A stretch of 64,000 nucleotides of DNA, from the NCBI GenBank assembly GCA_030765525.1, contig JAVCCK010000020.1:186001-250000 (forward strand). The letters are read 5' to 3'. The notes beneath the pieces were generated by a model. The model saw nothing but the letters and a program-made list of their open reading frames with translations. It was not told where the DNA came from and ran no database searches. Below, in pieces: positions 25,963 through 36,000 of the stretch. The translations under genes were made by a program, and so were the position numbers. Position 1 is the stretch's first letter; each line of letters opens with the position of its first letter. This DNA is from Candidatus Lernaella stagnicola (GTDB lineage Bacteria > Lernaellota > Lernaellaia > Lernaellales > Lernaellaceae).

Positions 25963-27105
25963 ATGGATTGGCAGCTTAGCGACGACCACCGCATGGTTGT
26001 GGATATGGTAAAAGATTTCGCGGCGAACGAACTCGCGCCGCAAGCGGCCGAGCTGGATCAAACCGGCCGTTTCCCCATGGAATCCTTCGTACATATGGCC
26101 GAGCTGGGCCTGATGGGCATGAACGCGCCGGAAGAATACGGCGGCAGCCCCATGGGCACGGTGGCGCTGTCGCTGGCGATCACCGAGGTGGCCAAAGCCT
26201 GCGCCTCGACCGCCGTCACGATGGCCGTGACCAACATGGTCGCCGAGCAGATCGACCTCTGGGGCACCGAGGCCCAAAAGAAGGCGTTTATTCCGCAAGT
26301 CGTCGGCGGTGGTCAGCCGATCGGCGCGTTTTGTCTTACCGAACCCGACGCGGGCAGCGACGCGGGAGCCGTGGCCACGACCGCCGTGCTCGACGGCAAC
26401 CAGTGGGTGCTCAACGGCACGAAGACATTCATCAGCCACGGCGAATATGCCTCAGTCTATATTGTCTGGGCGAGGACCGGCGACCTGCCGCGCGCGTCCG
26501 GCTTGACGGCGTTTCTAATCGAGGGCGGCACGCCGGGCATAAAGGTGACGCGGCAGATCAAGAAAATGGGGCAGCATGGCTCCAATACCGTCGAAATGGC
26601 GTTCGAGGACTGCCGCATTCCGAAAGACAACGTGTTGGGCGAAGTCAACGGCGGCTTTCGTATCGCGATGACCGGCCTGGACGGTGGGCGCATCAACGTG
26701 GCCAGCCAGGCGCTCGGCATCGGTTTGGCGGCGCTGGAGGCGAGCGTCGAATACGCGAAAGTGCGCGAACAGTTCGGCAAGCCGCTGGCCAAGATGCAGG
26801 CCATTCAATGGAAGATCGCTGACATGGCGACTTTGCTCGAGGCGGGGCGTCAATTGATTCTGCAAGCCGCGTGGCTCAAGGAGCAGGGCAAGCGCCACAC
26901 CCGCCAGGCCGCGATGGCCAAGTACTTCGTCACCGATCGCCTGCAACAGATTGTGCGCGAGGCGGTGCAGATTCACGGCGGCTACGGCTACACCAAGGAA
27001 TACGTGGTCGAACGCCTCATGCGTGACGCGCGAATCACCACGATCTACGAGGGTACGAACGAGATTCAGCGCATCGTCATCGCTCGCGAGTTGCTTGCGG
27101 ATTAA
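25963..27105 (+). CDS. Acyl-CoA dehydrogenase
   Basis: A 380-residue paralogue of the dehydrogenase at 24.04-25.19 kb, alike over the full length. Signatures are FCLTEPDAGSDAGAV, YAKVREQFGKPLAKMQ and the catalytic Glu363 in TIYEGTNEIQRIVIA. It oxidises an acyl-CoA with electron transfer to ETF; chain-length preference cannot be told. The start at 25963 (MDWQLSDDHRM) aligns with the paralogue; the 47 extra residues of the open frame run through the terminator. Its stop overlaps by four bases the end of the convergent CxC protein gene. Confidence 0.95.
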   Translation: MDWQLSDDHRMVVDMVKDFAANELAPQAAELDQTGRFPMESFVHMAELGLMGMNAPEEYGGSPMGTVALSLAITEVAKACASTAVTMAVTNMVAEQIDLWGTEAQKKAFIPQVVGGGQPIGAFCLTEPDAGSDAGAVATTAVLDGNQWVLNGTKTFISHGEYASVYIVWARTGDLPRASGLTAFLIEGGTPGIKVTRQIKKMGQHGSNTVEMAFEDCRIPKDNVLGEVNGGFRIAMTGLDGGRINVASQALGIGLAALEASVEYAKVREQFGKPLAKMQAIQWKIADMATLLEAGRQLILQAAWLKEQGKRHTRQAAMAKYFVTDRLQQIVREAVQIHGGYGYTKEYVVERLMRDARITTIYEGTNEIQRIVIARELLAD

Positions 27106-27428
27106 TTGGCCGGCGCGTTTTCCGATTCCAGTTCGTCCAGGAATGCCGCGTGCAGACCGCTCATGACGATATCCGTGAATGCCTCCAAAGACAGCATGGG
27201 GTGTGCGGCATAGAGGCCGACCTGAATTTCGGGGGCGATGTGCAGGAAGCAATCCTGGTCGCGACCCTCGGTGCAGGGGCAGTGATCGGCCATCAAGATG
27301 CGGTGCATGGTATCGCGCCAGGCACGATACGTGATGAGGTCGGCCACGTCGCCGGTGGTGTTGAAGGCGATGCCTTGGGCTGCCATTAAGGCGCCGTCCC
27401 GCAGAAGTTGAGTTTCTTCCTGTCGCAT
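27102..27428 (-). CDS. Small CxC...CFL protein, copy A
   Basis: Unrecognised protein of 108 residues, clearly homologous to the next upstream gene. Shared features in order: EE..LRD, NTTG..ADLI, WR...HR.L, CxC-x(7)-CFL, and L.AF.D.VM.GL near the C terminus. The three Cys and nearby His suggest a metal or redox centre. It appears soluble and helical, with no signal peptide. Both copies are on the minus strand and separated by about 120 bases. Confidence 0.7.
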   Translation of the reverse strand: MRQEETQLLRDGALMAAQGIAFNTTGDVADLITYRAWRDTMHRILMADHCPCTEGRDQDCFLHIAPEIQVGLYAAHPMLSLEAFTDIVMSGLHAAFLDELESENAPAN

Positions 27429-27547
27429 GATTCGCTCTCCTTTTCTTTTCCCCCTTCCATGGGGTTATTGCGACTACCCGTCCCTGAGCGGCGTCTTCTT
27501 GCACCATAAGGACCAAATTGCGAATGACCAGCGACAGCGTGAATTTA

Positions 27548-27868
27548 TTAATGATCGGCGGGAACGAACATTTCGAAGAGGCCCTCCATCACCATGTCAT
27601 GAAAGGCTTGGAGCGCGAACAGGTCGTGATCGGCCAGGGCTTTTTGCTGCTCGGCCTCGGGCCAGCGGAGGAAACAATGCTCGGCGTCGCCCCGGACGCA
27701 TGCGCAACCGTTGAGCTGAAGCACGCGGTGAATCGCCTCGCGCCACACGTCCAGCACGATCAGATCGGCCCGCGCGCCGGTGGTGTTGTGCACGATACGC
27801 CGTGCCGCTTCCAGCAAGGCATCGCGGAGAATCACGCTTTCTTCTTCGGTGATCGTCAGTGGGTTCAT
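27548..27868 (-). CDS. Small CxC...CFL protein, copy B
   Basis: Unrecognised protein of 106 residues, paralogue of the gene at 27102-27428: ILRDALLEAA, HNTTGARADLI, WREAIHRVL, then CACVRGDAEHCFL and LQAFHDMVMEGLFEMF. The Cys spacing (C-x-C-x7-C) is the same in both copies. It follows the LolA-like gene on the minus strand after about 50 bases, but no functional link is evident. Confidence 0.7.
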   Translation of the reverse strand: MNPLTITEEESVILRDALLEAARRIVHNTTGARADLIVLDVWREAIHRVLQLNGCACVRGDAEHCFLRWPEAEQQKALADHDLFALQAFHDMVMEGLFEMFVPADH

Positions 27869-27917
27869 CGCGCGCGATATCCCCTGGACAAGCGAAGGGA
27901 TCTTGAAGGTCGTTCGT

Positions 27918-28703
27918 CTATTCGAGCGTTTCGTCGGTCAAGAAGCGTTCGGTAAAGTAGGCGTCGTCAATCTTCACATCCACTTCGTATTCTTCGAGCC
28001 TGAGTATGGTGGAGGCGCCCTTTAGCAGGTCGCTCATTTTCGTGTCTTTGGCGACCCAAGTGCCGTCGGAGCGCTTCTCCACGCCCGAGACTTCGAGCCG
28101 TTTCCAGAGCTTGCCCTTCTTATCGTAGAACTCGCCTTTGATGGGCAGGAAGTTGTCCTTGCGCACCCAGTAAACCAGTTTCGAGTAAATTTCGTCGTCG
28201 AGATTCTGCGGGACGGTCTCCACGACGTAGCAATCCTGGCCGTCGAGAACAGCATCGGCGAGGCGCTGATGGGCTCCTTGGTCCGGATCGTGGGTTTGCA
28301 GGTCGGCGTAGGCAAAGGTCGAGCCCATGAAATTGCCCGACTTATTCGATGACGTGATCCGCTTGACCTTCTTGAGCGCCGGCAGGAAGAGACGCTGATC
28401 GTCGTCGGCGTTTTTCTGCTCCACGATCAGGAACTTAGTGCCGCGCACATCCGGCGGGGCGAGGAAGGTCGTGACGGTGTGGCGCAAGCCGTTCTTTTCC
28501 TTGGTGCGCATTTTGATCTCGCGCACGCGCTCGCGGCCGTTTTTGTCGATGAGTATCATCTTGGCCGTCGTTTCGGCCGATTGGCTCTCGTTCTGTTTGG
28601 CCATCTTTTCCACGATCGCCTTGCCGTCGAGATCCGCCGCCGACACTACGGCCACCGCGATCACTAACGCCAATCCCACGCCGAGCAGTAAACGCAAACG
28701 CAT
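27918..28703 (-). CDS. Outer membrane lipoprotein-sorting-like protein
   Basis: Exported protein of 261 residues in the LolA-like (PF17131-type) family. It has a signal peptide ending VSAAD, then the typical KMAKQNESQSAETTAKM, FLAPPDVRGTKFL, QRLFLPALKKVKRI and KSGNFMGSTFAYADL segments. Family members are periplasmic lipid or lipoprotein carriers with a half-barrel fold, often next to RND-type exporters; none is present here. ATG 28703 is chosen over two upstream ATGs because GGGAGG lies seven bases before it. Divergent from the sulfatase operon. Confidence 0.88.
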   Translation of the reverse strand: MRLRLLLGVGLALVIAVAVVSAADLDGKAIVEKMAKQNESQSAETTAKMILIDKNGRERVREIKMRTKEKNGLRHTVTTFLAPPDVRGTKFLIVEQKNADDDQRLFLPALKKVKRITSSNKSGNFMGSTFAYADLQTHDPDQGAHQRLADAVLDGQDCYVVETVPQNLDDEIYSKLVYWVRKDNFLPIKGEFYDKKGKLWKRLEVSGVEKRSDGTWVAKDTKMSDLLKGASTILRLEEYEVDVKIDDAYFTERFLTDETLE

Positions 28704-28824
28704 CAAGCTTCCTCCCGGTTTCATTATCGGCTGCATCTTGGCACGTCGGCCGCGTCGGCATCAACCCGCGTGCGCGAACCGGGCGGTCTTGCCTACCGGC
28801 TTCGGGCTGCTATCCTACTGCCCG

Positions 28825-30246
28825 ATGTGCAACCGTAGGTTTCTATTTATTCGCGTGGCGGCGGTGTTGCTTTTGGTGACGCTGGCGGTAGTGGTGTGTC
28901 TCGCGGCCTGCGACAAACGCGCCCGACTGCCGGACCGTAACGTCATTCTCGTCAGCATCGATTCCCTGCGTTTCGATCATGTGGGTTGTTACGGTTACCC
29001 CAAGCCGACCAGCCCGCGACTGGATGCGTGGGCGCGAAATGCGATGCGTTTTGAGTTCGCCTATGCCACGTCGCCCTGGACCCTGCCGAGCCACGCTTCG
29101 ATGTTTACCGGCCTGTATACCGACGCCCACGGCGTGCGTTCCGCCAGGTCTAAGCTGAACGACGAATCCATGACGCTGGCGCGCGCTCTCTCGGACGCGG
29201 GCTATCGCACCGGCGGCGTGGTGTGTGCGCCGCTGCTCAAGAAAAAGTACGGTATGCACCAGGGCTTCGATTTCTACGACACCGAGTTGGTCGGCCGTAA
29301 CGCCTTGGAGGCTCGCGTGGTGAAGGCGGGGCCTCGGGTGACCAACAAAGCGTTGGCGTGGCTGGACCGCAGCGGCGACAAGCCCTTCTTCCTCTTTTTG
29401 CACTATTGGGACGTTCACTACGATTACAATCCGCCCGCCAAGTACGCGGAGTTGTTCAACCCCGGGTACGAAGGCCCGGAGAACGGCGCGAGCATTCACG
29501 ACCGCAAGGACATCACGCCGAAGATGGACAAGGCCGACTTTCGTCACCTCGTGGCGCTTTACGACGGCGAAATCCGCTTTACCGACGACGCGCTCGGCGC
29601 GCTTTTCGACGGCCTGCGGGAACGCGGCCTGGACCGCAACACGGCGATCCTCATCGTCTCGGATCACGGCGAGGAATTCCTCGACCACGGTTGGAAGGGC
29701 CATACGCGCACCTGCTACGAAGAAGTAGTGCGCATTCCTTTCCTGATCGAGGTCCCCTGGTTGGAAAAAGCGCGCGGCGTCAGTCAGGAGGCCGTGAGTC
29801 TCGTCGATATCTTTCCCACCGTGTTGGGATTGCTCGGCCGCCCGAAAGAAGGGCTGACGCTTCAGGGCGTCGATCTGAACCGGCTGCTCACCCACGGTAC
29901 GCCGCCCGCGCCGCGCTCGTTGATGGCCGGTACGCAGCGGGGGCAGCCGGTACCCGAGGGCAAGGCGTACGAGTGGTCGACGCTGATTGCGCGGGACCGG
30001 CAAAAGCTGCACGCCTTGAGCGGTCGCCGTTTCGACGAACAGTGGGTGTTCGATCTGCGAAACGACCCCGGTGAGAAAACGGACATATCGGGTGGGAAGC
30101 CCGCCCTGACCGCAAAACTAGTGCAGGAGAATTCGCGGCGGCAAAGGTTGCACAAGCGATTACAGAAGGCGCTTAAAACCAGCGGCGAGTTTGAACTCGA
30201 TGCCGAGTTGGCCGAAACGTTGAAGGGATTGGGGTATCTCAATTGA
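28825..30246 (+). CDS. Sulfatase-fold lipoprotein (Thr-type)
   Basis: Alkaline-phosphatase-superfamily enzyme of 473 residues: signal peptide with lipobox LAAC, metal-binding NVILVSIDSLRFDHVGCYGY, HYWDVHYDYNPP, and DHGEEFLDHGWKGHT. The position that holds the formylglycine Cys or Ser in true sulfatases is Thr86 (PWTLPSHASMFTG), as in LtaS-like phosphotransferases. It is therefore more likely a phospho-transferase or diesterase on an envelope lipid or glycan than a sulfate ester hydrolase. ATG 28825 starts the signal peptide. Its stop overlaps the next, paralogous gene by four bases. Confidence 0.85.
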   Translation: MCNRRFLFIRVAAVLLLVTLAVVVCLAACDKRARLPDRNVILVSIDSLRFDHVGCYGYPKPTSPRLDAWARNAMRFEFAYATSPWTLPSHASMFTGLYTDAHGVRSARSKLNDESMTLARALSDAGYRTGGVVCAPLLKKKYGMHQGFDFYDTELVGRNALEARVVKAGPRVTNKALAWLDRSGDKPFFLFLHYWDVHYDYNPPAKYAELFNPGYEGPENGASIHDRKDITPKMDKADFRHLVALYDGEIRFTDDALGALFDGLRERGLDRNTAILIVSDHGEEFLDHGWKGHTRTCYEEVVRIPFLIEVPWLEKARGVSQEAVSLVDIFPTVLGLLGRPKEGLTLQGVDLNRLLTHGTPPAPRSLMAGTQRGQPVPEGKAYEWSTLIARDRQKLHALSGRRFDEQWVFDLRNDPGEKTDISGGKPALTAKLVQENSRRQRLHKRLQKALKTSGEFELDAELAETLKGLGYLN

Positions 30247-31676
30247 CCCGTTTCGGCCGGCTGGTATTGGTCGCGCTCGTCTTGACCGTGGTGGCGTGTC
30301 AAAAATCGCCGCCGGTGAAGCAGACCGGCCAGAACATTCTGCTGATCAGCATCGATTCGCTGCGCGCCGACCACGTAGGTGCCTATGGCTACGGCCCGCC
30401 GACGACCCCGGCTCTTGACGCCTTTGCGCAAACCGGCGCTGTGTTTACGCGATCCTACGCCAACAGCCCGTGGACGCTGCCCAGCCATGTGTCGATGCTG
30501 ACCGGCTTGTATCCGGACACCCACCTGGCGGTGAGAAACGACAGCTACCTAAGCGACCGCGTCACCACTGCGGCCGAAGCGTTGGCGTCGGCCGGCTATG
30601 ACACGCACGCAGTGGTTTGCGCGCCGTTTTTACGCAGCACCTACAACCTGGCCCAGGGTTTCAAAACCTACGACGAGGAAATTGCGCATACCAAGCGGCC
30701 CAACATTCGGCGAATCAAAACCAGCGAAACCGTGACCGACAAAGCCGTCGCCTATTTGAAAAAACGAGCGGGCAGCCCGGAGCCGTTCTTTCTTTTCGTT
30801 CACTACTGGGACGTTCACTACGATTACAATCCGCCGAAGAAATACGTCGAGATATTCGATCCGGACTACCAAGGCGATCTCGACGGTTTGAACATCAGCA
30901 AGCGCGACGATCTGAAGCGCGGGATGAACGAGCGCGACCGCCGGCACCTGCTGGCGCTTTACGACGGCGAAATCCGCCTCACCGACGACCACCTGCGCCG
31001 CTTGCTCGCCTACCTGGACGAGACCGGGATGGCCGCCAACACGGCGATCCTCATCACCGCCGATCACGGCGAGGAATTCTTGGAGCACGGGACGGTCGGC
31101 CATACCTTCACGTGTTTCGAGGAACTGATTCGTGTGCCGTTGATCGCGCGGATACCGGGCGTGACGCGGCCCGGGCAGCGTATCGACACGCCGGTGGAGA
31201 ACGTCGATCTTTTCCCCACAATGCTGGCGGTCGCCGGCGCGAGCGTGGAAAAGAAAACACAGGGCCACAACCTATTACCCGTGATTCGTGACGGCATCGA
31301 ACTCGCCCGCGACCGAATCTTCTGCGAAACGCGCATGGGTCGGCGGTGGGGGTGGCGCAAGCCCAACGGCGTCTGGCGCAGCCTGTTGTTCGACGACGGC
31401 AAGAAGGTCCACAGCTTCAAAGAAAGCGGCAAGAAGACAGAATTCAACTTGTACGATATCGACGCGGATCCCGGCGAGACCGACGACCTAGCGGCAGCGG
31501 AAAACGGTGGCGAATTGCTTTTGCCGCGGCGTCGCGAGCTATCGCAGACGCATCGCGCACACACGGGGTTGGCCGAGCGGCGCAATATCAAGCCCGATAG
31601 CTGGCGCTATCGCCGGAAAACGAAAAACAACGAAGACCTCGATGAACAGCTTCGGGGTCTTGGATACGTGAATTGA
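30243..31676 (+). CDS. Sulfatase-fold lipoprotein (Thr-type), paralogue
   Basis: Second alkaline-phosphatase-superfamily protein, 477 residues, closely alike to the preceding gene: lipobox VVAC, NILLISIDSLRADHVGAYGY, PWTLPSHVSMLTG with Thr78 at the nucleophile position, the same HYWDVHYDYNPP, and DHGEEFLEHGTVGHT. Start is a TTG within the previous stop (TTGA overlap), so the two are coupled. Both end in GLGYxN. An SGNH hydrolase gene follows 16 bases later. Together the three genes look like a modification unit for an envelope polymer or lipid. Confidence 0.85.
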   Translation: MTRFGRLVLVALVLTVVACQKSPPVKQTGQNILLISIDSLRADHVGAYGYGPPTTPALDAFAQTGAVFTRSYANSPWTLPSHVSMLTGLYPDTHLAVRNDSYLSDRVTTAAEALASAGYDTHAVVCAPFLRSTYNLAQGFKTYDEEIAHTKRPNIRRIKTSETVTDKAVAYLKKRAGSPEPFFLFVHYWDVHYDYNPPKKYVEIFDPDYQGDLDGLNISKRDDLKRGMNERDRRHLLALYDGEIRLTDDHLRRLLAYLDETGMAANTAILITADHGEEFLEHGTVGHTFTCFEELIRVPLIARIPGVTRPGQRIDTPVENVDLFPTMLAVAGASVEKKTQGHNLLPVIRDGIELARDRIFCETRMGRRWGWRKPNGVWRSLLFDDGKKVHSFKESGKKTEFNLYDIDADPGETDDLAAAENGGELLLPRRRELSQTHRAHTGLAERRNIKPDSWRYRRKTKNNEDLDEQLRGLGYVN

Positions 31677-31692
31677 ACGTGGGGGACCGGCG

Positions 31693-32985
31693 ATGAAAAT
31701 CTCGCCTCGTTTTCGGGTTCTCCTGCGACGCTATGTACTCTTCCCCTTATTGCCGGTGGCGGCATTGGTGATCGTGCTCACGCTGGTGCTCGGCGGGCTG
31801 GAAAAAGCGGACGTAATCGACACCGAGCGGCCCGACGATCTCGTCGCTTACAAACCCATCAACTTCGCGCCGGTGAAGGAAGAAAACGGGCGGAAGCTCG
31901 TGCGCATCGACGAACCCACGATGGTGCCGGAAACCTTCAGCCTCAAGCCCGAACCGGGTGTCATGCGCATTGTGGTAACCGGCGGCTCGTTCGCCATGGG
32001 TTGGCCCTATGCGGTGCAGGGGAGGGAGCGGCGCGGCGGCGACTTGCCCAGTTGGCTGGAAGTGCTGTTGAAGGCCGGTTGGCCGCAGCGCAAATTCGAG
32101 GTGATCAACGCCGCGGCGGGCGCGCAGAATTCCTTCCGCGTCAAGCACGTCGTGCATGCGGCACTGCAATGGTCGCCGGACGTGCTGGTGGTCATGGTCG
32201 GAAACAACGAGGGCTACGTACCGCCAACCTCGTGGAACGAGATTCTGCACGAGTGGACGTTCTATCGGGCCATGAAAAAGGCGCTCTTGCCCGACGTCGC
32301 GCCGGAGAAACGACCCATGTATCCGGCCATCGGCGTCGGCATGAAAACCATCCGCGCGCAGTTTCAACGGAACATGCGCGACATCGTGACGATGAGTCGC
32401 GACGCCCAAGTACCTATCGTAGTCGCCACGGTGCCGATCAACCTTCGCTACTTTCCGACCGCCGAGGAATATTTGCCGCCCGACAAACCGTGGTACGCCG
32501 AAGGCCGCCGTCTGCAAGAAAGCGGTCGGTACGAGGAGGCGATCCGGAAATACATCGGCGGAGACCTCCGGGGCTACGGCCTGCGGTTATCCGGACAATG
32601 TTACGAGGCGCTCGAACAATGGAATCGCGCTCGCGCGGCCTATCGAGCGGGCGTGGAGTATCTGCCGTTTTCCCAAACCAGGCCGTCGTTCAACGAGTTC
32701 GTGCGTGAGTTGGCGGACGATCTCGACCTTCCGTTGGTCGATTTGGAGCGCGACTTCGAAAAGCAATCGCCTCATGGCATCACCGGCGACCGCTGGTTCA
32801 TCGACGGTTGCCACTTGGATTGGCGAGGGTACTACTTCACCGCCCGCCGCGTGCTGGCGGCTCTCGAAGTCGCCGATTTGGTGACCGGTCGGCGCACCGG
32901 CGAACTGCCCGAGGCCGAAGACTACGCCGTCTCGCACGATTTGATCGACTACATGGAGACGACCCAGCCGGCGCGCCTGCCATAA
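31693..32985 (+). CDS. SGNH hydrolase-like protein with membrane anchor
   Basis: Protein of 430 residues: one N-terminal membrane segment (about 17-37) and a periplasmic SGNH domain. Block I is GGSF (from residue 97), block III MVGNNEGY, and block V DGCHLD with the Asp-x-x-His pair. A TPR-like helical stretch (GRYEEAIRKY, NRARAAYRAG) is inserted between blocks III and V. Such proteins add or remove acyl groups on cell-surface polymers. It is the third gene of the operon with the two sulfatase-fold lipoproteins and has a paralogue at 16.1 kb. Confidence 0.78.
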   Translation: MKISPRFRVLLRRYVLFPLLPVAALVIVLTLVLGGLEKADVIDTERPDDLVAYKPINFAPVKEENGRKLVRIDEPTMVPETFSLKPEPGVMRIVVTGGSFAMGWPYAVQGRERRGGDLPSWLEVLLKAGWPQRKFEVINAAAGAQNSFRVKHVVHAALQWSPDVLVVMVGNNEGYVPPTSWNEILHEWTFYRAMKKALLPDVAPEKRPMYPAIGVGMKTIRAQFQRNMRDIVTMSRDAQVPIVVATVPINLRYFPTAEEYLPPDKPWYAEGRRLQESGRYEEAIRKYIGGDLRGYGLRLSGQCYEALEQWNRARAAYRAGVEYLPFSQTRPSFNEFVRELADDLDLPLVDLERDFEKQSPHGITGDRWFIDGCHLDWRGYYFTARRVLAALEVADLVTGRRTGELPEAEDYAVSHDLIDYMETTQPARLP

Positions 32986-33005
32986 AAAAACCGGGCGGCG
33001 CCCGG
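32984..33005 (-). terminator. Rho-independent terminator of the glyA-gcvT gene
   Basis: CCGGGC (32991-32996) and GCCCGG (33000-33005) form a stem with a GGC loop. On the minus strand it ends in a run of seven T (32990-32984), so it ends the glyA-gcvT transcript. On the plus strand the tail is weak (CTTTCGTATT), but it may also serve the convergent SGNH gene. Confidence 0.8.
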
Positions 33006-33031
33006 CTTTCGTATTAGTGAAATCTCGCTCG

Positions 33032-36000
33032 TTATTTCTTTTTACGCAGGAAGCGGCCGAGGATCGTGATTTCGACCGGCATCGTGAGCCGCTGGCCGAT
33101 TTTGACTTCGTCGGCTGCGATCGGCGGCCGGCCCTTCGGCGCCGGAATCACCTGCAAGGTCTTGCTTTTGGCATAACGCGCCTGCACGAATGCCTGGCCG
33201 ATCAACTTGCCTTCGCCGTCGGTGGCGCAACTGGTCACGTAGCCGATGCACGCGCCTTTGTCGTTGACGATCGGGTCGTCCGTTTTCAGCGGCCGGGTTC
33301 CCTTGGCGGAGACGCCGAAACGCACGACGGCGATTCCGCGCTTTTCCTTTTTCGCTAGGTAGGCCTTTTTGCCCACGAAAAACGGCTTGTGCAGTTTGAC
33401 GAAACCGCCGAATCCGGCTTCGTTGGGCACGAGGTTGTGCGGGCCGGCCAGTTCGTGTCCGTACAGCGGCAAACCGGCTTCCATGCGCAGGCTGTCCCGC
33501 GCGCCGAGGCCGATCGGCATCACGCCGTGCTCCTTTCCGGCTTCCATGATCGCTTCCCAAAGCTGCGGCGCCTTGTCGGGATGCACGAAAATCTCGAAGC
33601 AAGTCGGCTCGCCGGTATAACCCGTGCCGGAGATGATCGCGTCGAGGCCGTCCAACGTGGCGTACATGGTGCAGTTGTGCCCCAAGGCTTTCAGCGCCGG
33701 TTTGTCCGCTTCGGCCGCGAGTGCCAGCAAGATGTCGCGCGAACGCGGGCCTTGCAGCGCCAGGTCGACACGACGCTCGTCGCCCCATTGCGGGTCTTTC
33801 AGATTGCGCAGCACGCAAGGCTCGGGGAAGCAGCGTTGCGGCACCTGCGGATCGAGCAGCACCCGCCCTTCGTTGACCGCAACCAGCCACGCCCAATCCT
33901 TGTCTTCGTTGGCGGCGTTGACGACCAGCAGAATGCGGTCGGCCTGAACGTGGTAGACGAGCAGATCATCGAGCAAATCGCCGTCGTGATCGAACAGGTG
34001 CGAGTACTGCGCCTCGCCGACCTCCAAACCGCCGGCGTGATTGGCGCAAACCAGATCGACGAACTCCATCGCCCGCGGGCCGCTGGCCTCGAACACGCCC
34101 ATGTGGCTGACGTCGAACAGCCCCGCCGCTTGCCGCACGGCGTTGTGTTCCTCGATGGTCGAGGTGTAACGCACCGGCATTTCGTATCCGCCGAAGGGCA
34201 CCATCACGCCGCCGAGTTTCTGGTGAATCTCAAACAGCGTGGTGCGCTTGTCTTCGCCTTCCGGCGCATTCCAGGAGAAGCGCGGCAAGTCCGGCTGGGG
34301 CAGGCGGTCGGCCAGCGCGCTTTGGCCCACAAAGAAAGGCCGCGCGACGTCCACATTCAACTCGGCGGCGTCTTTCCCGGCGAGGCTTTTATCGGTTTTC
34401 GGCAACAGGCTCAGCCAATCCTGAGCGAAGGTGCAATCCAACGGCATTTCGTCGATCACCACCGCGCCGGTGACTTTCGCCGAAGCATCCTGCGGATCGA
34501 TCATCGTGAAGCCGTCGGCAAGACCGCGCAACCAGGCCAACAGGGGATCGGCGTTGTCCGGGTTTACTTTCACCACGAAACCGTTGCGGCGCGGATCATC
34601 GCTGAGCGGCAGCCGGGCCAGCGCGATTTCGTCCAGCACGTTGCCTTGATCGTCGAGCGCCAGGCTCGTCACCTTTTCGCCGTCGGCCAGGTGCGAAGGA
34701 TCGGTGACCAGCGCCTCGCGCAGGAATTCGTCGGCTTCGGCGCCCGTCAACTTGACGATCACGGCCTCTTCGGAGTGGTCCAAATACGGATGGTGCGGAT
34801 AGCCCGAAAGCGCCGGCGCATCCACACGCCAGGTGCGGGTTAACGCGTCAACTTCCTCGGACACTTCGCGCAGCACCTTCAAGTCGATCTTGCCGCGCGG
34901 CAGCACGCGGGTCATGCCGTCGTAATGCACGGGATGAATCGCGGTGATCACCCGGTGGATCAAGCGCGCGATGTGCTTGACGTCTTCCGCGTCGGCCCCG
35001 CGCTGCGTCACCCACGGCGTGCCGAGGCGCAGGCCCGTGGCCAGCGGCGTGGCGGTGTCGCCGGGGATGGTGTTTTTGTTGAGGATGATGCCCGCCAGTT
35101 CCAGAATGTGCGCGGCCGGCTCGCCGTAAAGCAGCGGCGTTCCCCGGGGGGTGAGCGGTTTGAGGTCGATCAGCAGCTTGTGCGTATCGGTGCCGCCGTA
35201 GGCGAGGCGAACGCCCAGCCGCTGGAATTCTTCGGCCATCACTTTCGCGTGGCCGGCGATGCGGTGCATGAGCTGCCGGAACGAGTCGGTCTGCGCCAGC
35301 TTGAACGCCACGGCCAGCGCGGCAATCGTGTTCATATGCGGGCCGCCTTGCTCGCCCGGGAAGACGCTGTTGTGGATCTTCGCCGCCAGCTTGCCGCTGC
35401 TGGTGAGGATCACCGCACCGCGCGGACCCATCAAGGTCTTGTGGGTCGTGAACGTCACTACATGGGCATGGTCGATCGGGTTCGGGTAATCCCCGGCCAC
35501 GGTCAGACCCGCCGGGTGGGCGATGTCGGCCATCAGGTATGCGCCCACTTCGTCGGCAATGGCGCGGAACTTGGCGAAATCCGGCGCCCAGGGGTAGGAC
35601 GTGTACCCGGCGATGATCATCTTCGGCCGATGTTCCTTGGCCAGCCTCATCACTTCGTCGTAATCGATCAGTTCGGTTTGCGGGTCCACGCCGTAGGGCA
35701 CGATGTGGTAGTGCTTGCCGGTCATGTGGAAGGGGCTGCCGTGCGAGAGGTGCCCGCCCGCCATGAGGTCCAGGGCCATGACGGTGCCGCCGCGGGGCAC
35801 CAGGGCTTCGTACACGGCGATGTTGGCCGGGGCGCCCGAGAGGGGCTGCACGTTGGCGTGGATTTTCGACGCCGGTGTCTTTTCGGTGGCGAAGCACTCG
35901 GCGGCGCGGGTGCGGCAGATCGATTCCACGAGGTTCACGTACGCGTTGCCCTTGTAAAAGCGGCGGTCGGCGTAGCGGCGGTAGCGCACGAGCCGGGTGG

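Noticed and set aside
28438-28824. 129-codon extension of the first sulfatase-fold gene
   Set aside because: It runs antisense through the LolA-like gene's start. The signal peptide begins at ATG 28825.
33389-34843. 484-codon open frame opposite the GcvT part of the fusion
   Set aside because: Antisense shadow of a well-supported gene in GC-rich DNA, with no recognisable domain.
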